From contig NZ_JAUTWQ010000023.1 of the NCBI RefSeq assembly GCF_046719735.1, positions 1 through 64,000 on the forward strand: a stretch of 64,000 nucleotides of DNA, given 5' to 3'. How positions within the stretch are numbered: the first letter of the stretch is position 1; every line of letters begins with the position of its first letter. The translations under genes were made by a program, and so were the position numbers. A model generated the notes under the pieces. The model saw only the letters and a program-made list of their open reading frames with translations. It had not been told where the DNA came from and did no database searches. Origin of the DNA: Halobacillus_B rhizosphaerae (lineage in GTDB: Bacteria > Bacillota > Bacilli > Bacillales > Halobacillaceae). Shown one piece after another: positions 1 to 7,308 of the stretch.

Positions 1-55
1 TTTTTTATAAGTGTCCATTATTCGGGTTATAGTTCACTTGAGCCGGGCTTTTTCA

Positions 56-607
56 TTAGGATTCTATAATTTCTACTTGAATTTGTCTGCGTCCAAAATC
101 CATAGCGTTGCCGTGGTGAGGGATAAAACAGTCAATTCGATGACCTTGAATGTCAGAACCAATATCACCAGCGATAGCGACCCCGTATCCTGGCACTCTT
201 ACTTTTGAACCTAGAGGAATTACATCAGGATCTACGGCAATAACTTTTTTACCAGGATGTGCCTTCAGGTTGATTCCTGTATAAGTTGTCCCGCTGCAAC
301 CATCGCAGGAAGCTGTATAGGCAGTGGCTTCTACATTAACCGTCCGTTTTACATTAGAAGTTTTCTTTTTCTTTTCTTCTTTTTTAACGTGCTTTTTCTT
401 TTTTTCTTCAAATCGTTTAATCTTGGAATCTTTTTTCTTATTAAGATGAGATGATTTCTTCACCATCGGACTAATCTGGATAGCAGTCTGCTCACTTTTT
501 GATAATTCTAAAGCTGAAACGGTAGAATTATCTTGAAATCCGTGTCCTGTGATACCAACTATATAAAAGGCAAGAGTGAATAATAATATAAATAATTTCT
601 TTTTCAT
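56..607 (-). CDS. Secreted 3D-domain cell-wall protein (YocH-like)
   Basis: The 183-residue protein has an N-terminal signal peptide (residues 1-22, MKKK then a hydrophobic stretch), a very Lys-rich linker (about 45-90) and a C-terminal 3D domain (about 92-183). The domain's aspartates are visible in VDPDVIPLG, AGDIGSD and GHRIDCF, ending FGRRQIQVEII. 3D domains share the MltA-type double-psi barrel and are found in secreted wall lytic or remodelling proteins such as B. subtilis YocH and YuiC. Unlike YocH there is no LysM domain; the basic linker may instead bind wall polymer (inference). The ATG follows AAAGGGG at a good distance. A perfect WalR-type box lies upstream, which suggests control by the WalRK wall-homeostasis system. 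Confidence 0.85.
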   Translation of the reverse strand: MKKKLFILLFTLAFYIVGITGHGFQDNSTVSALELSKSEQTAIQISPMVKKSSHLNKKKDSKIKRFEEKKKKHVKKEEKKKKTSNVKRTVNVEATAYTASCDGCSGTTYTGINLKAHPGKKVIAVDPDVIPLGSKVRVPGYGVAIAGDIGSDIQGHRIDCFIPHHGNAMDFGRRQIQVEIIES

Positions 608-642
608 GACTTTTTTACCCCTTTCAAAGATCTACTTACAGG

Positions 643-709
643 AGTATAACAAGGGGAATAGGACTAAACAAATACAAGGAAGCAACATTTCCATTACAAA
701 ACCATTACA
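643..709 (-). promoter_or_regulatory. SigA promoter with perfect WalR-type box
   Basis: On the minus strand there is TTGTTT (671-666), a 17-base spacer and TATACT (648-643), reading toward the 3D-domain gene. Upstream at 693-709 the minus strand reads TGTAAT-N5-TGTAAT, which matches the WalR consensus TGTWAH-N5-TGTWAH exactly. The upstream position fits activation. The rest of 608-941 holds only AT-rich sequence and the leader of the next gene. Confidence 0.65.
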
Positions 710-941
710 TATGACTTATTCGACAAATAAGTATTTTGTTAGACATCTTTCCGTATGTTTTCTTGTAAATTAATGGGCATTTGATCAGTAGCTCTAAAGG
801 AAATAATTCCAAGGTAAAGTGTTCGAATTTTTTAAGCATTCTTTCTTCACAAACTCCTTTTCATAGTTTATTGTATAGAGAATAGTGATTTCTGCACTGC
901 TTTAATACGTTGAATTTACATAAGGAGAAAGGAAGTTAGTC

Positions 942-2141
942 ATGAACAAAATACCTTTATTACTAAGAATAGTTTTAGCCATTGGACTAGGCATAGCCGC
1001 TGGTTTAATTGTCCCGGAATCCTTCATTGAAGTATTCGCGACTTTTACTGGGTTATTCAGCAATTTCCTTGGCTTTGTCATCCCTTTAATTATCATTGGT
1101 TTTATTGCACCGGGTATTGCTTCAATGGGAAAAGGTGCCGGCCGTATGCTCGGACTCACGGCAGGTCTTGCCTATACTTCAACGATAGCCGCTGGTTTAC
1201 TTGCTTTCATAACAGCAAAAAATCTGTATCCGGTAGTTTTGTCGGGACAAAGTTCTCAGTCTTTATCTAATCCAGAAGATTCATTAATTGAAGCTCCGTT
1301 CACTCTTGATATGACCCCGATTATGGGGATCATGGCAGCACTGATATTTTCATTCATCTTAGGTGTAGGAATCTCTACTTTAAAAGGAAATACATTATTT
1401 AATGTACTGGACGAGTTCAGATCCATTATCCAAAAACTGATTGAACATGTAATTATTCCGTTACTGCCTTTTCATATATTCGGGGTATTTGCGAATATGA
1501 CTTATGCAGGGCAGGTGGGTACAATTCTTAGTGTGTTTGCCAAAGTATTTGTTATGATTATTGCCTTACATCTTATTTATTTACTAGGAGTTTATACGTT
1601 TGCTGGCAGTCTCCACCGCGCTAATCCATTTCAAATGCTGAAAAAAATGGTTCCTGCTTACTTCACCGCCCTTGGTACACAATCATCTGCAGCTGCGATT
1701 CCCGTGACACTTAAGCATGTGAAGAAAGTGGGAGTGAAAGAACGGGTGGCCGACTTTGCTGTCCCTTTGCTTGCCAATGTGCACTTAGCCGGAAGCACTA
1801 TCACAATTACAAGCTGTGCTATGGCCGTGCTTTTCATGCAAGGAAGCAGCATTGGTTTTGGTGAAATATTTCCGTTTATTTTAATGCTGGGGATCACTAT
1901 GGTGTCTGCCCCAGGTGTGCCGGGAGGAGCTGTAATGACAGCGGTTGGATTGCTCGAGTCCATGCTTGGATTTGGCCCTGCCATGGTATCCTTAATGATT
2001 GCCCTTTACTTAGCTCAGGATAGCTTTGGAACGGCAGCGAATGTAACAGGAGACGGGGCGATTACTACCATTGTTAACCGTCTTGTGAAAAATCGCCTTA
2101 AGGAACCTAAAACAGCTCAGGCCAAACAGAAGATTGGTTAA
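942..2141 (+). CDS. Dicarboxylate/amino acid:cation symporter (DAACS family)
   Basis: The 399-residue polytopic membrane protein belongs to the GltP/GltT/SstT-type DAACS family, which takes up glutamate, aspartate, C4-dicarboxylates or Ser/Thr with Na+ or H+. The HP1 serine-rich loop is GTQSSAAAIPVTL, the TM7 motif is HLAGSTITIT (the NMDGT equivalent), the HP2 loop is APGVPGGAV, and TM8 carries QDSFGTAANVTGD. The Asn-Asp pair in TM8 is retained. The substrate cannot be fixed; TM7 differs from the classic NMDGT of glutamate carriers, so SstT-like or another specificity is possible. It is monocistronic, with AGGAGAAAGG before the ATG and a terminator directly after. Confidence 0.9.
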   Translation: MNKIPLLLRIVLAIGLGIAAGLIVPESFIEVFATFTGLFSNFLGFVIPLIIIGFIAPGIASMGKGAGRMLGLTAGLAYTSTIAAGLLAFITAKNLYPVVLSGQSSQSLSNPEDSLIEAPFTLDMTPIMGIMAALIFSFILGVGISTLKGNTLFNVLDEFRSIIQKLIEHVIIPLLPFHIFGVFANMTYAGQVGTILSVFAKVFVMIIALHLIYLLGVYTFAGSLHRANPFQMLKKMVPAYFTALGTQSSAAAIPVTLKHVKKVGVKERVADFAVPLLANVHLAGSTITITSCAMAVLFMQGSSIGFGEIFPFILMLGITMVSAPGVPGGAVMTAVGLLESMLGFGPAMVSLMIALYLAQDSFGTAANVTGDGAITTIVNRLVKNRLKEPKTAQAKQKIG

Positions 2142-2150
2142 ATGGAATGG

Positions 2151-2184
2151 AAAAAGCCGCTTACCAAATTAGCGGCTTTTTTTC
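2151..2184 (+). terminator. Rho-independent terminator of the symporter gene
   Basis: The stem AAAAGCCGCT/AGCGGCTTTT (2152-2161 and 2171-2180) is followed by a T-run. Confidence 0.85.
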
Positions 2185-2194
2185 ATCTTTGTAT

Positions 2195-2293
2195 TTATTT
2201 AGCTGTGCCCTTCCGCTTTTTCCCACAACATGTACGGCGAGCGGGTTTCTTCTGGCTACCGTTATTTGCCGATTTACCTGGTTGATTGCTCAA
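2195..2293 (-). CDS. Putative basic mini-protein (32 aa)
   Basis: A short ORF starts at TTG (2293), with GAGGAG nine bases upstream. It encodes 32 residues rich in Lys, Arg, Ser and Asn with a Cys-Cys-Gly core (RRTCCGKKRKG) and ends in TAA. A GTG start at 2302 would overlap the Shine-Dalgarno and is unlikely. The product is strongly basic, without a hydrophobic segment, so it would be cytosolic and perhaps nucleic-acid binding (inference). I do not recognise the family. The good ribosome site is the main support. The rest of 2142-2513 holds a terminator and the leader of the next gene. Confidence 0.4.
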   Translation of the reverse strand: MSNQPGKSANNGSQKKPARRTCCGKKRKGTAK

Positions 2294-2513
2294 TTGTGCC
2301 ACTCCTCTCGAATAGGATAGAATTATCTTATGCTTTCGTCCCCATTTCTGGCCGTGCGAATCACACACTTTCTATAAACTTCAGGGAACCATCATGACTT
2401 GTCAAAATTTATGTACCTCTGTCGATAAAATGGCAAATCATGCTATAATAAAACGTGGATAAAGGAAATTACTCCATTTCTTATTGAATTGTCAGATACA
2501 AGGAGGAAGGCCC

Positions 2514-3665
2514 ATGACCAATTGTGGGAAATGCGGGGAACAGGTGAGTGAAGAATCCCGCTTCTGTTCTCATTGTGGAGAAAGCTTAGACGAGGACGGG
2601 AAACAATCCCGCTTGATCAGGCGAAAAAACCTCTGGCTTGTTTTGCTTCCGCTTATTGCTGTATTGATCTCCAGTGGTGCCATATTCTTTACATATAATT
2701 ATGAAAAAGCGATTAACCAAGAAGTTCTTGGAGATAAAGAAAAAGCTGTCAAAATGGCTTTGGACGGGAAATATATGGAATCGGAAGCCATCCTTGCTGA
2801 AGCCGTGGACAAGCGTCCAGATTTTAATGCGGTTCAAACGGAGTTAAGCAGCATCCGTTCTGCGCTGGCGATGAACAGTGATTTGGATAAAATTGATGAC
2901 TATATTGACGACAATCGTTTAAAGGATGCTAAGGAAAGCTTAGGTACGATCCAAAATCAAATTATAAATCATAATAGTAAGCTGACCGCCACACTATCCC
3001 CAAGAACAAATGAACTGGATTCGAGAATTACTGTCAAAGAAATCAGTAACGAAATTAATCAGGTGGATACGATCGATAACCTAGCAGTAAAGCTGGACAC
3101 TCTCTCAGGATTAAATTTAGAAGAGGCTGCAAAAGTGCGGGAAAAAATCTCTCAGAAAATAGTTTCACTTGCAGTAGATAAGGCTGAAAAAGCGATGGAT
3201 AATAAGCAATATACCGATGCAGTGAATGTCGTGGACAGAGGATTGCAATATGTTTCTAACCATGAAAAGCTTGTAAAGCTAAAGAAACGTGTGATTAAAG
3301 AACAAACCGCCTTCGAAAAAGCGGAAGAAGAAAGAATAAAACATGCCATGCAGCAGGCAGCTAAAGAAGATCTGAAAAATAAAAATGACGCTGTGAAAAT
3401 ACTGGACGTTAAATTATCTAATAGTGAATTTGGAGAAATGAAAGTATCTGGTAAAGTGCAAAGTGTGGCTACAAAAATTATCAGTTCCATAAAAGTAAAC
3501 TATGATTTAGTAAACGATAAAGATAAAGTCGTAAAATCAAGTTCTTCTCAGATTTATCCTATGTATTTAAATCCAGGAGATAAAGGAAATTTTGAAAAAG
3601 TCATGTATGATGTTAAAGGAGACTTAACTGTAAAAGTTACAGACCTTGAATGGTATGTGGAATAG
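2514..3665 (+). CDS. Zinc-ribbon single-pass membrane protein with coiled coil and FxLYD-like tail
   Basis: The 383-residue protein begins at the ATG behind AAGGAGGAAGGCCC; an in-frame upstream ATG at 2484 lacks a ribosome site. The order is a cytoplasmic zinc ribbon (CGKCG and CSHCG, residues 4-24), basic residues, one membrane helix (about 40-63), then a long extracytoplasmic helical region rich in Lys and Glu (about 70-290). A C-terminal domain resembles FxLYD or TcaA-type modules (about 295-383). Such proteins are envelope-associated in Bacillaceae, often of unknown role. It sits 11 bases upstream of an HtrA-like protease and is surely co-transcribed with it, so the two may form a sensor/protease or substrate pair (inference). 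Confidence 0.8.
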   Translation: MTNCGKCGEQVSEESRFCSHCGESLDEDGKQSRLIRRKNLWLVLLPLIAVLISSGAIFFTYNYEKAINQEVLGDKEKAVKMALDGKYMESEAILAEAVDKRPDFNAVQTELSSIRSALAMNSDLDKIDDYIDDNRLKDAKESLGTIQNQIINHNSKLTATLSPRTNELDSRITVKEISNEINQVDTIDNLAVKLDTLSGLNLEEAAKVREKISQKIVSLAVDKAEKAMDNKQYTDAVNVVDRGLQYVSNHEKLVKLKKRVIKEQTAFEKAEEERIKHAMQQAAKEDLKNKNDAVKILDVKLSNSEFGEMKVSGKVQSVATKIISSIKVNYDLVNDKDKVVKSSSSQIYPMYLNPGDKGNFEKVMYDVKGDLTVKVTDLEWYVE

Positions 3666-3676
3666 GGGGGATTCGT

Positions 3677-4807
3677 ATGAACCGTAAGTGGGTGATCAGC
3701 CTCACACTAACGATCTTCATTTTGGCAGCAGGGGGAGCCGGGAGTTTGTATATAGTTAACACTGTTCCCAAAAAATTAGAAGCTGCTGTTGTACTTGATC
3801 AGCCGACTGATACGAATGAAAATACAGAACCGATTTCACAGACCAAAGACATTATCTTTCAGGCTCAAAAAAAAGTAGTCCAAATCAAACTAAAAAATGG
3901 GACGATTGGTTCTGGGTTTTTGTATAACGATAAAGGTGATGTTATTACCAATGCTCACGTAGCTGCGAATCAAAATAAAGTTACCGTCATTACTGTCGAT
4001 TCTAAGAAGCTATCAGGAGAAGTCATCGGTATTAGTCCTGATACGGATATTGCCGTAGTGAGGGTGCCGGGTTTAAAGGATGAAAAACCCTTGCCGATCC
4101 GTTCTTCAAGTAAAGCAGAGCTTCTTGATGAAGTATTAGCATTAGGAAGTCCTCTAGGATTGCAGAATACAGTTACTAGCGGAGAAATCAGCGGTCTGAA
4201 TCGTAATTTTGATTTAGATCCTTTCCAGTATAAAAATGTTTATCAAATTTCAGCTCCCATTGCACCTGGAAATAGTGGAGGACCTCTAATAGATAAGAAG
4301 ACGGGGGAAGTAATAGGAGTGAACTCTGCTAAACTTGGAAAGGAAAATATTGGATTCAGCATTCCTATCGTTGATGTTTTGTCACTAGTGAAGAATTGGT
4401 CCAAATCCCCAATGGAGTCCCTGCCCAAATTTCCTAATATAGATTCGAAAGAGGAAAAACCGCAGGAAACTTCTAAAGCAGAAGAAGCTACTTATTTGGT
4501 GCAATATTTTTATAACAGTATAAACCAAGGTGATTTTGTGACCGCCTATTCTTTGATAGGAAGCGATTGGCAAAGCACGAAAACATATGAACAGTTCAGA
4601 ACGGGATACAATAACACTTTATCAGTAAGTATTGATAACATTATTGCTGATCCTAAGGACAACCTGGTTGAAGTTACTGCCATTATTACAGCAGAAGAAA
4701 CAGATCACGGTGAAGTGAATACGAAGAAATACCAAGTGAAATATCCGGTCGGGTATGAAAACAATCAAATGAAAATCCTCTTAGGAAGCGGTGAAGTACT
4801 AAAGTAA
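3677..4807 (+). CDS. Membrane-anchored trypsin-like serine protease (HtrA/S1C family)
   Basis: The 376-residue protein has an N-terminal membrane anchor (about 5-28) and a trypsin-like domain with a visible triad: His94 in NAHVAA, Asp124 in DTDIAVV and Ser200 in APGNSGGPL. No PDZ domain follows. Instead there is a Pro/Glu-rich linker and a C-terminal domain of about 110 residues resembling an NTF2-like fold. HtrA-type enzymes degrade or sense damaged exported proteins outside the membrane. Start choice: ATG at 3677 lies seven bases after GGGGGG; an in-frame start 27 bases upstream overlaps the previous gene. The missing PDZ and the upstream partner suggest recognition through the zinc-ribbon membrane protein (inference). 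Confidence 0.87.
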   Translation: MNRKWVISLTLTIFILAAGGAGSLYIVNTVPKKLEAAVVLDQPTDTNENTEPISQTKDIIFQAQKKVVQIKLKNGTIGSGFLYNDKGDVITNAHVAANQNKVTVITVDSKKLSGEVIGISPDTDIAVVRVPGLKDEKPLPIRSSSKAELLDEVLALGSPLGLQNTVTSGEISGLNRNFDLDPFQYKNVYQISAPIAPGNSGGPLIDKKTGEVIGVNSAKLGKENIGFSIPIVDVLSLVKNWSKSPMESLPKFPNIDSKEEKPQETSKAEEATYLVQYFYNSINQGDFVTAYSLIGSDWQSTKTYEQFRTGYNNTLSVSIDNIIADPKDNLVEVTAIITAEETDHGEVNTKKYQVKYPVGYENNQMKILLGSGEVLK

Positions 4808-4852
4808 TCGCTCTCCAAAAACTGAGCGAAACAGCAGCATGCTGATGGAGAT

Positions 4853-4886
4853 AACCCGAGCCCATTTAAAGGCTCGGGTTTTTCTT
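4853..4886 (+). terminator. Terminator of the zinc-ribbon/protease operon
   Basis: The stem AACCCGAGCC/GGCTCGGGTT (4853-4862 and 4871-4880) is followed by TTTCTTT. Confidence 0.85.
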
Positions 4887-4977
4887 TGTCTAGGAATGAT
4901 TATATGATCTGGGTGTGGATACCTTTTTTGCAGTGTTAAGCCCCGCCAGCTCTAGCCTTTGAGAATCCTCTTAATGA

Positions 4978-5012
4978 AACAAGCCATCCAAATTAAAATA
5001 GGATGGCTTGTT
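4978..5012 (-). terminator. Hairpin at the 3' end of the PLA2-like gene
   Basis: A 12-bp perfect stem (AACAAGCCATCC/GGATGGCTTGTT) overlaps the stop codon of the minus-strand gene. The T-run is short, so termination may be inefficient. Confidence 0.6.
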
Positions 5013-5301
5013 AAATCCCACAGGTAAAGAAGGATTGTAACTTCATATATTGATAAATCGTCTGAGCGTGTCTTCCTTCTAACGTATGGGGGTTACGCAG
5101 CTTTGATAACTGCCGGAGGAACTGTTGATCACAATAACAGCATGGGCCGTACTGTTGGTAACATTCATCATGGGCTTTGCATGCTGCATCAACAGCATTA
5201 ATGGGCGCTCCAGGACCACTGCAGCCGGGACCGCACCACTTATAGCCTGGGAATATACAAAATCTTGGGAAATACCCTCTTCTGTTTCGTGAATTTGACA
5301 C
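5011..5301 (-). CDS. Phospholipase A2-like miniprotein (parvovirus-VP1/PLA2 type)
   Basis: The 96-residue Cys-rich protein carries the PLA2 signature. It has a Gly/Pro-rich calcium-loop-like segment (KWCGPGCSGPGAP, 21-33), the catalytic motif CKAHDECY (41-48; His44-Asp45) and a second aspartate in CYCDQQF (Asp58). The layout resembles the parvovirus VP1-type PLA2 domain found as short proteins in Bacillaceae. PLA2s hydrolyse the sn-2 acyl ester of phospholipids with Ca2+. No signal peptide is visible, so delivery is unclear. The GTG start at 5301 lies behind AAAGGGGC; an upstream in-frame TTG at 5349 lacks a ribosome site and would overlap a promoter-like TTGCTC-N17-TATAGC. Activity is inferred from motifs only. 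Confidence 0.75.
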   Translation of the reverse strand: MSNSRNRRGYFPRFCIFPGYKWCGPGCSGPGAPINAVDAACKAHDECYQQYGPCCYCDQQFLRQLSKLRNPHTLEGRHAQTIYQYMKLQSFFTCGI

Positions 5302-5462
5302 TTTTCTGCCCCTTTGCTCTGCTATATTGTAGTTTATGAATGAGAGCAAGCCGCGGTATAGATAAATAACATATCTTTACGAATAAAAGTAGAAGTCATC
5401 ATGCTAGTACTAGTAAGGTGATGCGGGAATAATATAATAACTCCTCTTCCCATGACCATAAG

Positions 5463-5497
5463 AAAATCCCTCCTTGTAGGAAAAAGGAGGGATTTTT
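5463..5497 (-). terminator. Terminator of glnA
   Basis: A 13-bp stem (AAAATCCCTCCTT/AAGGAGGGATTTT) lies just past the glnA stop. The T-run is longer on the plus side, so it could work in both directions. Confidence 0.75.
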
Positions 5498-5510
5498 TCT
5501 ATGATTTATC

Positions 5511-6821
5511 TTATTTATTCATATATTGGTCAATTTCCCATGGGCTTACATAAAGGGAATATCTTGTCCATTCTTCTTCCTTCGCTTCAATATAAGCTCT
5601 AGAAGTGTGGTCTCCCAGTGCATTCAATAGTACAGTATCATTCTTAAGTGCTTTCACTGCTTCTTTTAAATTAGTAGGAAGAGTAGGGACACTGTCATCG
5701 GTAACTTCATATAGGTTACGAGTTTCATCTTGACCAGCGTCTAACTCGTTACGAATTCCTTCAAGTCCTGCTTGAATAAGAACAGCAAGCGTTAGATAAG
5801 GATTAGCTGTAGGGTCCGGGTTACGTACCTCGAAACGAGTACCTTTACCGCGGGTTGTTGGCACACGTACCATACAGCTGCGGTTAGAGTGGGACCATGC
5901 AATACTTACGGGAGCTTCGTAGCCAGGTACCAGTCTTTTGTAAGAGTTAACATTAGGGTTAGTAATAGCTGCAATTCCACCTGCGTGGTGAAGAATACCA
6001 GCAATAAACTGCTTCATAACTTTAGAAACTCCATCTTCAGCTTTCTCATCATAGAATGCGCTGTCGCCATCCTGGAACAACGATAGGTGACAGTGCATGC
6101 CTGAACCGTTCTCGCGGGAAAATGGTTTTGGCATGAAGGTTGCATGGTATTCATGGTTAGTTGCAATATCTTTGACCACATTTTTAAATGTTTGAATGTT
6201 GTCAGCTGCTTTAAGCATGTTATCGAAGCGGAAGTTAATCTCATGCTGCCCCTTGGCTACTTCATGGTGAGAGGCTTCCATTTCAAATCCATATTTCTTA
6301 AGAGTACGAACGATATCGCGGCGGACTTTATCGCCTTTATCTTTAGGGGAAGCATCAAAGTATCCACCGTGGTCATTCATTTGACGGACTGGATAGCCTT
6401 CTTTATCCAATTTGAAAAGGAAGAATTCTGGTTCTGGCCCAACATTAACTGTGTAGCCCATATCAGAAGCTTCTTTCATAGCTCTTTTAAGTATATAGCG
6501 AGGGTCACCTTCAAACGGTGTACCATCTGGTTTATAGATGTCACAAATAAAACGCACGGATTGATCTTCGTCAACCGTCGCTGGAAGTACTAAAAAGGTA
6601 TCCAAGTCGGGAACAAGGTACATGTCACTTTCCTGGATTGCTGTAAATCCTGAAATAGAAGAGCTGTCGAACATGGCTTCATCGTTTAGTACCATATCTA
6701 ATTCATCAATGGGAAGTTCTACGTTTTTGGTATCACCCATCATATCTGTGAATTCGAGCAGGATGAATTCAACGTTTTTTTCACTTACTTCATGTTTGAT
6801 CGATTCTTTCGTATAGCTCAT
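5511..6821 (-). CDS. glnA: Glutamine synthetase type I, stand-alone GlnA2-like
   Basis: The 436-residue enzyme (ATP + glutamate + NH4+ to glutamine) shows GSI motifs: FDSSSISGF, GPEPEFFLF, EASHHEVAKGQHEI, NGSGMHCHLSLF and NSYKRLVPGYEAP. No adenylylation-type tyrosine segment is visible, as expected for Bacillus GSI-alpha. It differs from the usual glnRA pair: no glnR is adjacent, and the arginine that B. subtilis GlnA uses for glutamine feedback (Arg62, in GFVRIEESD) is Ala61 here (GFTAIQESD). A second glutamine synthetase, GlnA2, is known from Halobacillus halophilus, linked to salinity-dependent glutamine/glutamate accumulation; this gene is a candidate orthologue. A GlnR/TnrA box overlaps the -10 region. 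RBS AAGGTGAG precedes the ATG. Confidence 0.92.
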   Translation of the reverse strand: MSYTKESIKHEVSEKNVEFILLEFTDMMGDTKNVELPIDELDMVLNDEAMFDSSSISGFTAIQESDMYLVPDLDTFLVLPATVDEDQSVRFICDIYKPDGTPFEGDPRYILKRAMKEASDMGYTVNVGPEPEFFLFKLDKEGYPVRQMNDHGGYFDASPKDKGDKVRRDIVRTLKKYGFEMEASHHEVAKGQHEINFRFDNMLKAADNIQTFKNVVKDIATNHEYHATFMPKPFSRENGSGMHCHLSLFQDGDSAFYDEKAEDGVSKVMKQFIAGILHHAGGIAAITNPNVNSYKRLVPGYEAPVSIAWSHSNRSCMVRVPTTRGKGTRFEVRNPDPTANPYLTLAVLIQAGLEGIRNELDAGQDETRNLYEVTDDSVPTLPTNLKEAVKALKNDTVLLNALGDHTSRAYIEAKEEEWTRYSLYVSPWEIDQYMNK

Positions 6822-6888
6822 TTAGTTATCTCACCTTTTCCTTTTTTATTGGAGTTGTATTGTTGGATAGGAAACCTTGTTTCCCTTA

Positions 6889-6926
6889 TGTTAGGAATTC
6901 TAACACATAATGTAGGTAAAACTCAA
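6889..6926 (-). promoter_or_regulatory. glnA promoter with GlnR/TnrA box
   Basis: Bases 6889-6905 read TGTTAGGAATTCTAACA, an exact match to the GlnR/TnrA consensus TGTNA-N7-TNACA. On the minus strand TTGAGT (6926-6921), an 18-base spacer and TAGAAT (6902-6897) form a promoter whose -10 lies inside the box. That position predicts repression under nitrogen excess (GlnR) or limitation (TnrA). Confidence 0.75.
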
Positions 6927-7219
6927 AAAGAATTCTTGAAATTTTTAAAAATTTTAAACTATCTTTCTGTCGTTCTCCTTAATTTAACTATGGAATTCCT
7001 TTTCATAAAGGGGTTTACCCTGCTTTTAATATTTAAAAACAATCTTTTCATTTAATTTATTGGAGCTTATTATATCGGGGGTGGTTTTGTAAATTGATGG
7101 CTGTCATTAATCAATTCCTGTCGAGAAAATTACAGCCAAGTGCTTGGAATGAAGTTTCTGGGGCGTAGAACAGGACATGGGGGAACTTTAAGAGTGCCTT
7201 CATACCTGACTATATACTG

Positions 7220-7258
7220 AAAAACCCGAACCATTTTACTGCAATGATCCGGGTTTTC
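7220..7258 (-). terminator. Hairpin terminator downstream of the P450 gene
   Basis: The arms AAAACCCGAACCATT and AATGATCCGGGTTTT pair at 13 of 15 positions with T-runs on both sides. It belongs to the CCGAACC-core hairpins seen repeatedly in this window. Confidence 0.65.
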
Positions 7259-7308
7259 TACTCCATACTAGTATCTTTAACTTCAATCTTTTCAACTGGT
7301 GAATAAGC

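Larger units (their letters stand above)
6822..7308. other. Intergenic stretch between glnA and the P450 gene
   Basis: It holds the glnA promoter and GlnR/TnrA box (about 6889-6926), a very AT-rich tract (6930-7060) and the hairpin at 7220-7258. I see no gene in it. Confidence 0.6.

Noticed and set aside
6144..6593. 149-residue plus-strand ORF inside glnA
   Set aside because: Composition is the reverse of glutamine synthetase codons; no start signal or domain.
7060..7219. Small gene between glnA and the P450
   Set aside because: Possible short ORFs lack ribosome sites and good codon use; left as non-coding.
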